Shown in pieces: positions 51,301 to 59,900 of a stretch of 64,000 nucleotides of DNA. Source of the stretch: Gracilaria domingensis (Eukaryota; Rhodophyta; Florideophyceae; Gracilariales; Gracilariaceae); contig VCMS01000066.1 in the NCBI GenBank assembly GCA_022539475.1, positions 229,531-293,530 of the forward strand, in the 5' to 3' direction. The translations under genes and the position numbers were made by a program. How positions within the stretch are numbered: position 1 is the first letter of the stretch; each line of letters opens with the position of its first letter. Below the pieces are notes generated by a model, which saw only the letters and a list, made by a program, of their open reading frames with translations, had not been told where the DNA came from and made no database searches.

Positions 51301-51954
51301 TATGGACATCTTCCCCCGCAGAGAACTTACGGAGTGGAGGTGTCAAGCTTCCTGCAGCGGATTGAAGCTGGAGAGGCTTTCGAGATCGATCTGGCATATG
51401 ACCAAGATCGCGGTGACGTACCTCCTCCGCTCCAGATTGAAGAAACCACCCCAGTAACGCCGGCTCTTCTTGCAATGCCGATAATTGTTGACTACGAAGT
51501 CTACAACCAGGACGTGAACTACTTGGAAATGGAAATCGGTGGGCGTACACTTGAGAACTGGCTCTCCCCACTAGAATGTGAGGACTGGGAGAAGCATTGT
51601 ATTGTTTGGAATTGCTTTCATCTCTGCTTGAGTATTCATCTCGTATACGGTCAGTATTTTACACAGTATGCCCATGTGATGCTTGGCAGATTGGCTAGAA
51701 GGCTCCATCCGCAGATGAACAGGCTTGGCGCGGATAGGACGATATTCTTTCTATATCACTATGTCATTGGAAAGTATGGACATCTACCAGCTGCTGCGAC
51801 GCACGAAGAGCAGGTGGAAGACTACATTCGTCGTATTGAAAATCATGAAGAGTTCCTCATTGACTTTGAACCAGATCCTGAGTATCCAGAACCTCCACAC
51901 CCTTTCAGGTATACTACCGAAGAGATTTCGCGGGACGGACCCTTGGAACATTGA
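48394..51954 (+). CDS. pol: RT-B Pol: RT, RNase H, integrase, duplicated C-terminal domain
   Basis: 1186 codons from MHEFSLTT, in frame with the preceding ORF. RT: WSFPIVIATKKDG, FCVDYRALNRV, MPFGLMNAPSTFQR, VYLDDVVIYS (about 160). RNase H: FRVETDASSFALGAVLAQ, YAVCEQEALAVIFAF, ITDHQALKYAF. Integrase: FHDDVGHWDVRATR...CDGCQ zinc site (about 515), FSIDFAGPL, IVSDNATSFLA, NGRAERMVG (D, D, E). The last 300 residues hold two copies of a 120-aa helical domain (about 884-1002 and 1042-1165). They share WLSP...W...L, then a YGHLP, a T and a RIE..E.F.ID ending. No chromodomain. All catalytic acids are intact; apart from the TGA upstream, this copy looks functional. Confidence 0.92.
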   Translation: MHEFSLTTQTPIHSRVRRLPPRHDEVVKKELGKMLDAGIIKPCTSPWSFPIVIATKKDGKPRFCVDYRALNRVMKAGRWPLPHIEQIFDDLGGCSFFTTLDLFSGYWQIRMSPRCKEMTTFVCRQGTYQFEVMPFGLMNAPSTFQRMMDSILNKYPFVRVYLDDVVIYSKTLEDHVEHIKLVLRTIASHGLKLKISKCDFAHPKIELLGHVVDQSGVAVDVKKIEAIKAAPIPKTTTELRSFLGLAGYYRRFIKHFAKTSAVLYAGTSGNRKLVFNNEMVEAFKDLKEKLTSPPVLAFPDFENPFRVETDASSFALGAVLAQKKSDGMFHPIQYASRTMTAAERNYAVCEQEALAVIFAFKKFRLYLLGSKPFQLITDHQALKYAFQKKDVHGRLARWLDFLAEYEFEVVYRSGDKNCAADYLSRYSTVRGHHAPEVATTVSSPTCEAFSGLEPYYANIGRYLSALPVDEPNSSLRGAIKRNSKKFMVWNGQLYRRMGSGLRLLPNVNERRKLLKTFHDDVGHWDVRATRRHVIDRFWWPNIHSDVTTYVKSCDGCQFMGSFLAYRAGQRAQLTDIFHTFSIDFAGPLRVTRNGNRFLLIGVEHLTGWPIAVATRTSTAVDVVNFIRREIVTPFGYPRTIVSDNATSFLASSVQAYLMRHDITLKPVLAYAPMSNGRAERMVGTIKRAIAKTIHDQNSDWDEILPEVLYGYRTRQMAEGYSPFQLMYGVRPRMHPSDPASLIATPSLDHREVELQASTLGRATRVLQQPRRQDDERRGHRFAVGDQVLVMRGEALNLSVKWPSFKSKFYGPCRVVRANHPRYILVSPHRRMSRRGIHARRLRPYRPRPRHMIPRTVRYERNNQPEAACPVVVQGGPNPTRPPADYLRIIVAGWRLSEWLSPVSTSTNDLQKVAWNLLHVYLGTFKRHGPYITEGLLTKLVSLTGRVNPFIIPLVGQQFVFYYYHFAVARYGHLPPQRTYGVEVSSFLQRIEAGEAFEIDLAYDQDRGDVPPPLQIEETTPVTPALLAMPIIVDYEVYNQDVNYLEMEIGGRTLENWLSPLECEDWEKHCIVWNCFHLCLSIHLVYGQYFTQYAHVMLGRLARRLHPQMNRLGADRTIFFLYHYVIGKYGHLPAAATHEEQVEDYIRRIENHEEFLIDFEPDPEYPEPPHPFRYTTEEISRDGPLEH

Positions 51955-51994
51955 TCAAAACCGTAAGTTCATGGTCGCCCAGGCGTAGCGACCG

Positions 51995-52009
51995 CTGAGT
52001 TGGGGAGTG
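51995..52009 (+). promoter_or_regulatory. RT-B polypurine tract
   Basis: GAGTTGGGGAGTG directly before the 3' LTR start at 52010; purine-rich apart from two T's. Position fits the plus-strand primer. Confidence 0.6.
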
Positions 52010-54004
52010 TGTGGAGGCGGATGCAGGGGAGTGTCCCGCCACCCCAGGGACACTCCCGAACAATTTTTTTCTATATCTCCGACACCTTCCACCCCTGGAC
52101 TGCGCCGTCACTCCCGCCGTCTGCGCCCACCGCTGGGCGCCGTGCGCTGCGACGCGGCGGCAAGGATGATGAGGTTTCGCGCCGCGCGCCGCGGCGCGCC
52201 CCCGACGGAGATGAAGAAGTCGCGCGCCGCTCGCTGCGGCGCGCCTGAAGAGGAGGATGATGAGGTTTCGCGCCGCGCGCCGCGGCGCGCCCCCGACGGA
52301 GATGAAGAAGTCGCGCGCCGCTCGCTGCGGCGCGCCTGAAGAGGAGGATAATGAGGTTGCGCGTCGCGCGCCGCTGGCTGCGGCGCGCCCGCCGCTAAAC
52401 AGTCTTTGGAAGCTCGCGCCCCGCACGTTGCGGCGCGCCAGCTGCAGGGTAGGAAAAGGAACGTGCGCGCAGCACCTGACGCTGGAGGACAGTGAGTGGA
52501 GCGCTCTCTTCGGGGGAGCTCAGAAAGTTGTGGCGCGCTCTGTCGCGCGCGTCGCAACACATACGACCAGGGGATACAAATCAATTTAATCGAGAAGCAG
52601 GAGTTCTATGACAAAGAGGCAATCGAAGATACGAGAAATGGATATCAATCAGAGGACAACAAAGCTTTCACAGCGTCATGAACGAGATGAAGCGCGCGTG
52701 CGCTGGAGGGAGAGCGTAGCACCATCATGGAAAGCGCCAACCCAACACCAATCCCGCGCACGAACAGTACTGGGAGCTCGTTAAGATTGTCTTTGAGCTC
52801 ATCCATCGATATTCCACGCTTGAAGAGGAAGTCATATAGAGCCTCCTCGCAGGCGAAAAGTTGCGCTTCGGTACGTTCTTCGGTGGCAACATCGTCTTCG
52901 TTCGCAAATGCGGCGTCCTCCTCGAGCTGAATGGTGTCCGCAGTAACTTCTTTTGCTTCGCTCTCGATCAGGACGGTTGATTTGGCACGCGGAACATCGG
53001 AATGGTCGGTATCGTCGTCGGTCATAGTAGCAATAACTTCGTTTGGAGTTGACATCGTTCAAAAGATGGACACCTGAAAGGCGGTGGTAAGATAGGGGAA
53101 GCATGGCAGACCTGAGAGGCACCGAAGGGTAACTATAATATCGAATATACCGCCATGATAACTGGTCACGCACGCACAATCGTGATAGTGCCACGATGGC
53201 ACGACATGGAAGGTGGATGTCATCCGGAGGACTAGTTGAAAACCTAAATAGCCAGAAGAAATCTGGCCAACCACCGACCTACATAACGAAGAACCGTACG
53301 TTGACATTATTACCTATTATGGACATGGTGAGCAATATTAAGTTGTTTGTCACAAGACGACAATCGGCGCACCGTATCACCAACAGCCAATGAACAGGAG
53401 ACATAACGAAGAACCGTACAACGGTATCACAACCAAGTATATGACCTGGTGAGCCGTTCTGAATGCCTTGGTGAAAGATGATATTAGGTGTTCGCTTGCG
53501 GTGACCATGCATTATCACAATTGTAGATATAAACCCCCGAGTTCGAGCGCTCGCTGCAAACTCAACTCGGGCAGACCACTTCCCCTCTGGACGACTTCCC
53601 CCATCCTTGCCTCTCTCGCCTTTCTTCCTCCCCTTCCGTCGTCGCCAACCTTCTTTCCTTTGGCACTCCCACCTTCCCTCAGCGCAGTCTGCGCCTCCCT
53701 GCCACCAACCTTTCCCCCTACATTTCCTTATTCCCGGCGGCCCGGTCTCCCGCCGTTCCCTACACAGTCGCCTTGTGCTGCCCTCCATTAGGCTCGTCCG
53801 CACATTGCGATCATATCTACATCCCCGTTTTCTCGGACGGACGTGGGCAGTGTTACGCATTGCACTGGTTCCATTCCTGTCGCCACCTCGCCTGGTTGTT
53901 AGGTTTGTGGTGGTATCGACGACAGAATCGAACGCCTTAGCCCTGCCCATTCTACTGTTCCGCCGACAGCCTTGGTTTGTTGGTCTGTTGGCGCTGCATT
54001 CTGT
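52010..54004 (+). repeat. RT-B 3' LTR
   Basis: Matches 42721-44715 base for base at an offset of 9289, with about five substitutions (for example near 52136, 52515, 52705 and 53979). The right end meets RT-C's first bases (TGTAG at 54002); the shared TGT blurs the junction. Confidence 0.9.
52645..53055 (-). CDS. Antisense ORF in RT-B 3' LTR
   Basis: Second copy of the acidic 136-aa LTR ORF at 43356-43766, with one residue changed. Same caveats. Confidence 0.4.
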   Translation of the reverse strand: MSTPNEVIATMTDDDTDHSDVPRAKSTVLIESEAKEVTADTIQLEEDAAFANEDDVATEERTEAQLFACEEALYDFLFKRGISMDELKDNLNELPVLFVRGIGVGLALSMMVLRSPSSARALHLVHDAVKALLSSD

Positions 54005-54573
54005 AGTATAGCCCGGCCAGATCAACGGGGGCTCTACAAGACCAAGTGGTGACGTCACGGGCTCCCGGGCACGTGTGCCTATTGTACCACGTGGGACGCG
54101 TAAGCGCAGGCTTGGACAAGACTAATTAGTCTATTTTCGTTAATTTAGAATTAATATTTACTCGGTAGTGTAGATATGTGGCCGGGGTGGTGCACCACAA
54201 ATGCACCTCCCGGTGGCCCACGTGGCACTAGGCCCGTGAGAGCCGGAGGGGCGCTCGGGTGTACTAAACCCCCGAGACGCCAACCTCCCACACCAAATGG
54301 TAAAGTCAAGCACCAACTAGGCTGATTTGACACCAGTTCGGTTCTACAGTCACCAATTGGTAAGTCTAGTAGTCCTCTAATAGTTTTGCTGACCTCGAGG
54401 GTTATACGTGCCTGCCGCACACCAGTGCAGGCGTATTTACCACTTGGTCACCGTGCACTATAGGCAACGGTGGGTGCTGCCGACCTATTAGGTGTCACGC
54501 GTTTCACTCCTCCGCCGGGTCGAGCCCACGCGGGGCTCCCCACTAGCAGCTCGCACCGATCGGTTATACCACA
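54002..54573 (+). repeat. RT-C 5' LTR
   Basis: Starts TGTAGTATAG (as RT-A's starts TGTAG) and ends TATACCACA, five bases before the primer-binding site. The partner LTR is outside the window, so the borders rest on TG..CA, the PBS and likeness to RT-A. Confidence 0.6.
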
Positions 54574-54578
54574 TATTT

Positions 54579-54596
54579 TGGTCTCCCGACCTAGAA
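54579..54596 (+). promoter_or_regulatory. RT-C primer-binding site
   Basis: TGGTCTCCCGACCTAGAA, differing from RT-A's site at one of 18 positions. Confidence 0.8.
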
Positions 54597-54706
54597 TTTG
54601 TGGATTACCAAGTGGTTTTTGGAAAGGGGGGATTTGGAAGTCACGAAATACCTGAGTGGTTTGGTCGCCGTTGCCGAAGCAATGTGCTCCGACACCAGTT
54701 ACCTAA

Positions 54707-56974
54707 ATGGAGAAACGGAGCGTCCGTCACCCGAAAAGGGCGCCGAGCGCTCCACCAAGTGGCCACCCCGTACGGGGTTCGGTGTCCTATCCGGTGTTGG
54801 ATAACCCGGAGGACCTGATTCGGAAGGAACGCCCACCGAGGGGGAAGAAGGTAGACCGAGAGGCTGGGGGCCCCTCGACGCTTCCCCGGGCTGACCAAGT
54901 GGCCGAAGGAGCAGGCTCCGCAACGGAGGAGCCCGCTCCTGTAACAACCCCAGTGGTAGACCAAATGGAGGTGCCAGTCGGACCGCGACTGGACTTGGAC
55001 GAGGTCACCCGAGTGGTAGTTGATCGAGCCTCCCAGGAGGTCCTCGACAAGGTACCTGTGGTGGTGTTACAGTACCTCGAGAACGAGGTACGAGGACACA
55101 TCGACCGATTGGTTATGCTGGCTCTGCAGCAGCAGGGGGCTAAGCTTCAACCTGAGATGGTGGCGCAGGCCGCGCTCATGAAGCAATCTCCCCCGCCTGC
55201 AGTAGACGCCACCACACCACTTGGTATTCTCCACCCTAACCTTCCTACACAACCGACTGGTGAAGGATTTATCGACCGCATGGGGAAAGGGGCCGAGCCT
55301 CCAGGGATGGAGGGCCCGAGGTACGTTTACCTCCCCCAACCTACTGGTGTAGCTCCGTCAGGACCAAGTGGTGGAGACCCTGATGAAGATTCGTCGAGCT
55401 CAGGAGACGAGCGTCGACGTAAACCAAATGGTAAGAAGAAGAAAACCAAAAGGGGAAAGAGAAAGAGTCGCCGGTCGGACTCGGACTCTTCGTCCTCAGA
55501 CACCGATTCGGATTCGTCAGGAGACGACGACCGTACAGGTTCACGACGCAAGAGGAAGGACTCTCGCAAGAAGAAAGGAAAGAATCCCCGTAAGGGTAAG
55601 ACCAAAAGGTATAACGATTCGGACTCAACTTCCGACGAGGAGACTGACCTAGAGGTGCTTACGCCGCTCAATGATTTATTCACCAAAGCGGTTGACTATC
55701 GTACCTATAGGTTAGAGAATAGACAGGCTGAGTATACCAAAGAGGTAGCTCAGAAGATAACGAAGCATCATAGGAAGCTTCGTTTCCAACTTGGTGAAAC
55801 TCGCTTTAGCGGGGATGACCCTATTGCGATCATTGATTTCCTTCAAAGGTTCAAGATCGCTTGTGATCAAAATGGGTTTTCAGAGGCAGCAGCCATGTGG
55901 CTGTTTCAATTCTACCTAACTGGTCAGGCTGGAGCGTTGCTCCACAGCCGCCTCCAAGGAAACACCATGGCGGTGGACGAAGACCAAACGGAAATGTTGA
56001 CAACATACCCACAGGTGGTTAACTTCCTACTGGAAACCTACGCGACCGATGAGGTAATCCAGGAGGCGTACGCAGAGGTGCTTGCGTACCGCCAGCGCGC
56101 GGGACAAACCGAATTGGAATTCGCTCGCTCCTTATGGGCATTAGCCTCCGGCTGTGGAAGCGTCTTTACTACCAAAAGGTTGAAATCGATGTACGCCGAC
56201 AACGTGGCGAAGTCTATCCGATCACAGGTTCGTAACTACCTAGCTACCAACCGCACGGTCGACTACAACGCACTAGCCCGCCATGCACAGGGACTAGGCG
56301 ACACCGTTCGGTCAGGGGCCAGGAAAGACTCCGCACCACTTGGCAAACCATCGAAGGAGAAAGGAAAAACCAGGCGGTCAGTGTTTGACGTAGAGGAAGA
56401 GGAGACCACTACGGGGGAGGCGTCCACACAATACGCCTCCCAGGGTCACCCAGTCCACTTGGTGCATGCACAACCGACAACTAGATCGCACGGTAATACC
56501 TCTTGGTCCAGCTCGCTATCCAGCGAGCCACCCTCGAGACAAACCTCAGCTCCACCATCACAGGTATCCGTACCGGTCAGCCCGGTCCTAGCGGTACCAT
56601 TCAAGCAATATGGTGAACGAGGACCATCCCCGCAGCAACGGAGTGCAGTACCTATTGGAGGCCGTCCCCCATCGCGCGCGTCGTCGCTCGCGATGAAGGA
56701 CCCCACAACCGGCAATCTCCTCTGTTGGTTCTGTTTGTCGCCCCACCACTTGGCAACAGCGTGCCCAAGTGTGGCTCCGCAGAACAGGAACGCTCTCCTG
56801 ACTGCTCGCCAGCAGAACCACCAGGATATATTTGGGCCCACGGCGCGGAGCGCAGGCACGGGACACGCAAATGCGCGACCCAATGCAGCCACACCTCATC
56901 AGGTACACCTCGTTACGGAGCAGGACCAAACGGATCCCGCCCCGCAGGCGGAAAACGCCGAACAGTTGGGATAG
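54707..56974 (+). CDS. gag: RT-C Gag
   Basis: 755 aa from MEKRSVRHPK. The N-terminal third is Pro/Gly/Val-rich. A Ser/Asp then Lys/Arg-rich block follows (about 225-305). The capsid core begins at about 360 (FSGDDPIAIIDFLQRFKIAC, as in RT-A). One CCHC knuckle, CWFCLSPHHLATAC, lies at about 672. The tail overlaps pol by 250 nt. Its last codons, GCG GAA AAC GCC, contain the proposed slip site, and the TAG (56972-56974) falls within the proposed pseudoknot, in the first loop. Confidence 0.88.
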   Translation: MEKRSVRHPKRAPSAPPSGHPVRGSVSYPVLDNPEDLIRKERPPRGKKVDREAGGPSTLPRADQVAEGAGSATEEPAPVTTPVVDQMEVPVGPRLDLDEVTRVVVDRASQEVLDKVPVVVLQYLENEVRGHIDRLVMLALQQQGAKLQPEMVAQAALMKQSPPPAVDATTPLGILHPNLPTQPTGEGFIDRMGKGAEPPGMEGPRYVYLPQPTGVAPSGPSGGDPDEDSSSSGDERRRKPNGKKKKTKRGKRKSRRSDSDSSSSDTDSDSSGDDDRTGSRRKRKDSRKKKGKNPRKGKTKRYNDSDSTSDEETDLEVLTPLNDLFTKAVDYRTYRLENRQAEYTKEVAQKITKHHRKLRFQLGETRFSGDDPIAIIDFLQRFKIACDQNGFSEAAAMWLFQFYLTGQAGALLHSRLQGNTMAVDEDQTEMLTTYPQVVNFLLETYATDEVIQEAYAEVLAYRQRAGQTELEFARSLWALASGCGSVFTTKRLKSMYADNVAKSIRSQVRNYLATNRTVDYNALARHAQGLGDTVRSGARKDSAPLGKPSKEKGKTRRSVFDVEEEETTTGEASTQYASQGHPVHLVHAQPTTRSHGNTSWSSSLSSEPPSRQTSAPPSQVSVPVSPVLAVPFKQYGERGPSPQQRSAVPIGGRPPSRASSLAMKDPTTGNLLCWFCLSPHHLATACPSVAPQNRNALLTARQQNHQDIFGPTARSAGTGHANARPNAATPHQVHLVTEQDQTDPAPQAENAEQLG

Positions 56975-59900
56975 AGGCCTTCCCCAACTGTCCGAAGACG
57001 GAAGGCCTTCCAGAACCAAGTGGTGCAAGTATGGACAATTACCCATTGGTTACAGGGGAGGAGAGCCTCATGGACGGCACCGAACCGATATGCTTTCTCA
57101 AGCATAGTAACTATAAGGTAAACGTCACCCTCGGGTTTACTTCTAACCACTTGGTACCATGCGTCACTGTCCTGGACACCGGGGCAGGACCTAATCTGGT
57201 GAATGCCAAACTATTAACTAACAGACAACTTAATAAGCTTCAGCCATGTACATTAACTAACCCACTGGTTGACGCCAACAACAGACCACTAACCGTCATG
57301 GGAGCGCTTACCATAATGGTATTGATTGACACCATGAGGGTCCGAGTTCGCTTCATAGTCGTTAACCAACTGGCAACAGACTGTATCCTCGGCACAACTT
57401 TTATAGACCAGCATGTCAGGGCAATTTTTCCACGTTCTAAGACAGTTCTGTTCCATAATGGCCCCCGGATCGCCATTATTGGTAACCACAAGGGTGCCTC
57501 TCCGAAAGAGAACCGCACTCGACACCAACCGGTCCCGGAAAACACACTCTCCAACAAGGTGCGATTGGCAAAGGCGGTAACAATACCGCCTATGAACCAC
57601 TTGGTAGTGAAGGTCACATGCCAACAACCTGGCCTGTTATCCGTTCAGAACCATTCACGGTTGGCCGAACGACACATGACCTTAATGGCGAATGGTATAG
57701 TCGACAACATACCGACAAAACCGTTTCAGGTCTACCTGAGTAACTTCAGCAACCGCCCGGTCAAGTTGCCAAAGCACACCGTAATTGGTCTTGCCTTACC
57801 GGCTCCCCGTACGATCTTTACAATTATACCACAATGGTCCCACGAGGTCGTGGATGCTAAGGAAGGGGGGGGCAGTGTCAATTCGTTGAATTCGTCGCGA
57901 ACAGACCATATGGTGCAGCGACTAGCTGAGCGAGAAGACCAGAAACTGGAGCTCGACCCAGTGACCAATTGGAAGACGGAGGTGAATATAGGACTTGAAG
58001 GGGAAGAGCTCAGAGCTCGGATCCTTGGACTCCTGGAGCCATTCAGTACCATGTGGTCGGGTAAGCTGGGAGCCATTAAGGCCACCCAGCACAGGATTGA
58101 CCTCAAACCGGACTCCCGTCCCATCCACCAACAGCCATACCGCGCGGGACATAAGGCCCGTGAGGTAGAGCTGGAGGAGGTAGAGCGGATGCTCCGCGAG
58201 GGGGTTATAGAACCGGCAAACTCGGAATGGGCTAGCCCTGTAGTGCTAGTCCAAAAACGAGGAGAGACCCGTATGAGGTTCTGTATTGACTACAGAAAAC
58301 TTAATGCCGTAACGGTAAGGGACTCGTACCCCATCCCGAGGATGGATGAATGCATCGACTCCCTAGGAGATGCGAACATCTTTACCACACTGGACGCCAA
58401 CTGCGGGTATTGGCAGATCGAAATACCAGAGGGTGACCGTGATAAGACTGCGTTTACATGCCACGCAGGCCTGTATCGCTTCTTACGCATGCCGTTTGGT
58501 TTAAGAAACGCCCCCGCTACCTTCCAAAGGGCGTTAGACATCATACTGTCTAAAGTGAAGTGGACAACCGCATTGGTATACATAGATGACGTAGTCATCT
58601 ACTCGAGGTCCATAGAGGAGCACTTCTCGCACGTCCAAGTGGTACTGCAGTTGCTACAAGAGGCAGGCGTGACCCTCAAACTACGAAAGTGTATGTTCTT
58701 CAACCAAGAGGTAGAGTACCTAGGGCATACAATAAGCCCCGGGAAACTCGAAGTGACCAAACGGAATATCCGAGCGGTACAGGAAGCGAAGCTCCCTACG
58801 TCGCAGACGGACATACGATCCTTTATAGGTCTATGCAACGTCTACCGGCGGTTCATCAAGGGTTTTGCAAAGATAGCCGCACCCCTGAACCGGAGGTTGC
58901 AGAAGGGGCAGCCCACACACTTTGACCACCTGGAAGAGGACGAGGTAGAGGCGTTCTATACATTGAAAGCAGCGCTTCTCTCCCCACCGGTACTGGCATT
59001 GCCCAAAACGGGACTCCCGTATACACTGGACACGGATGCGTCGGACGCCCAAATAGGTTGCTGCCTAATGCAGGAACAGGAGGACGGCAAGCTCGCACCA
59101 ATTGGGTATTGGAGTAGAGCTCTTAACCAAGCGGAGCAGAACTACACCGTAACGGAGAAGGAATGCCTAGCGGTTGTTTGGAGCATGCTCATGCTACGTC
59201 CTTACCTATATGGTGTGCGCTTCACGCTCCGAACGGATCACGACTCCTTGAGGTGGATATTAGGCTTGGCGGACGCATCGGGTCGTCTGGCCCGATGGCG
59301 TCTGAGACTCTCGGAGTTTGAGTACGATGTGCAGTACCGCCCCGGGGTCAAGCACCGAGTGGCGGATGCATTGTCCCGGTTGAATACCGAAGGATTGGAC
59401 ACTGACCCAGTGGACGACGACATCCCATGCTTTACTATAGAACCAGCTAACCACGAGGTCAATGAAGTTCTGAAGGGATACTGGCATGATGACAGTACGT
59501 ACCAAGTGGTAGTGGAGACCCTCCTTCCTGTGGAGGAAGGGGAACACGCTCCAATCACCCGTGAGGAATTCTTACGCGAACAATCGACCGATAGGTTGTG
59601 CAAAACGCTCGCTGACGTACTTGGAAGGAAGGATTCTCATTTCGACGTCGACCACAATGGGTACCTCATCAGACGCTCACCTTTAGACGGAGCTCTCCAG
59701 AAGGTCGTACCTGAGTCATTAAGACAAAGGGTGTTATATCTGTCACACAATCCACGGCTTTCGGGACACCCTGGAGCCACGCGGTTGTACTATACCCTTC
59801 GGAGGCAATTCTACTGGCCGCATATGGCTAACGATGTATATACCTATGTGGCGCAATGCAATTCGTGCATTAAGACCCGAGGTGGTGTGGCGAAGCACAG

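Larger units (their letters stand above)
42721..54004 (+). mobile_element. RT-B: Ty3/gypsy element with 2-kb LTRs
   Basis: LTRs 42721-44715 (at least) and 52010-54004. I count about five differences in 1995 bp, so the insertion is young. Between them lie gag-protease and pol ORFs in one frame, separated only by a TGA. Domain order protease-RT-RNase H-integrase marks Ty3/gypsy. There is no chromodomain; instead two copies of an unfamiliar domain end pol, and two copies of another lie between protease and RT. LTR identity stops at 44715/54004, where RT-C starts, so the right end of the 3' LTR may be cut off and the full LTR may be longer. Confidence 0.9.
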
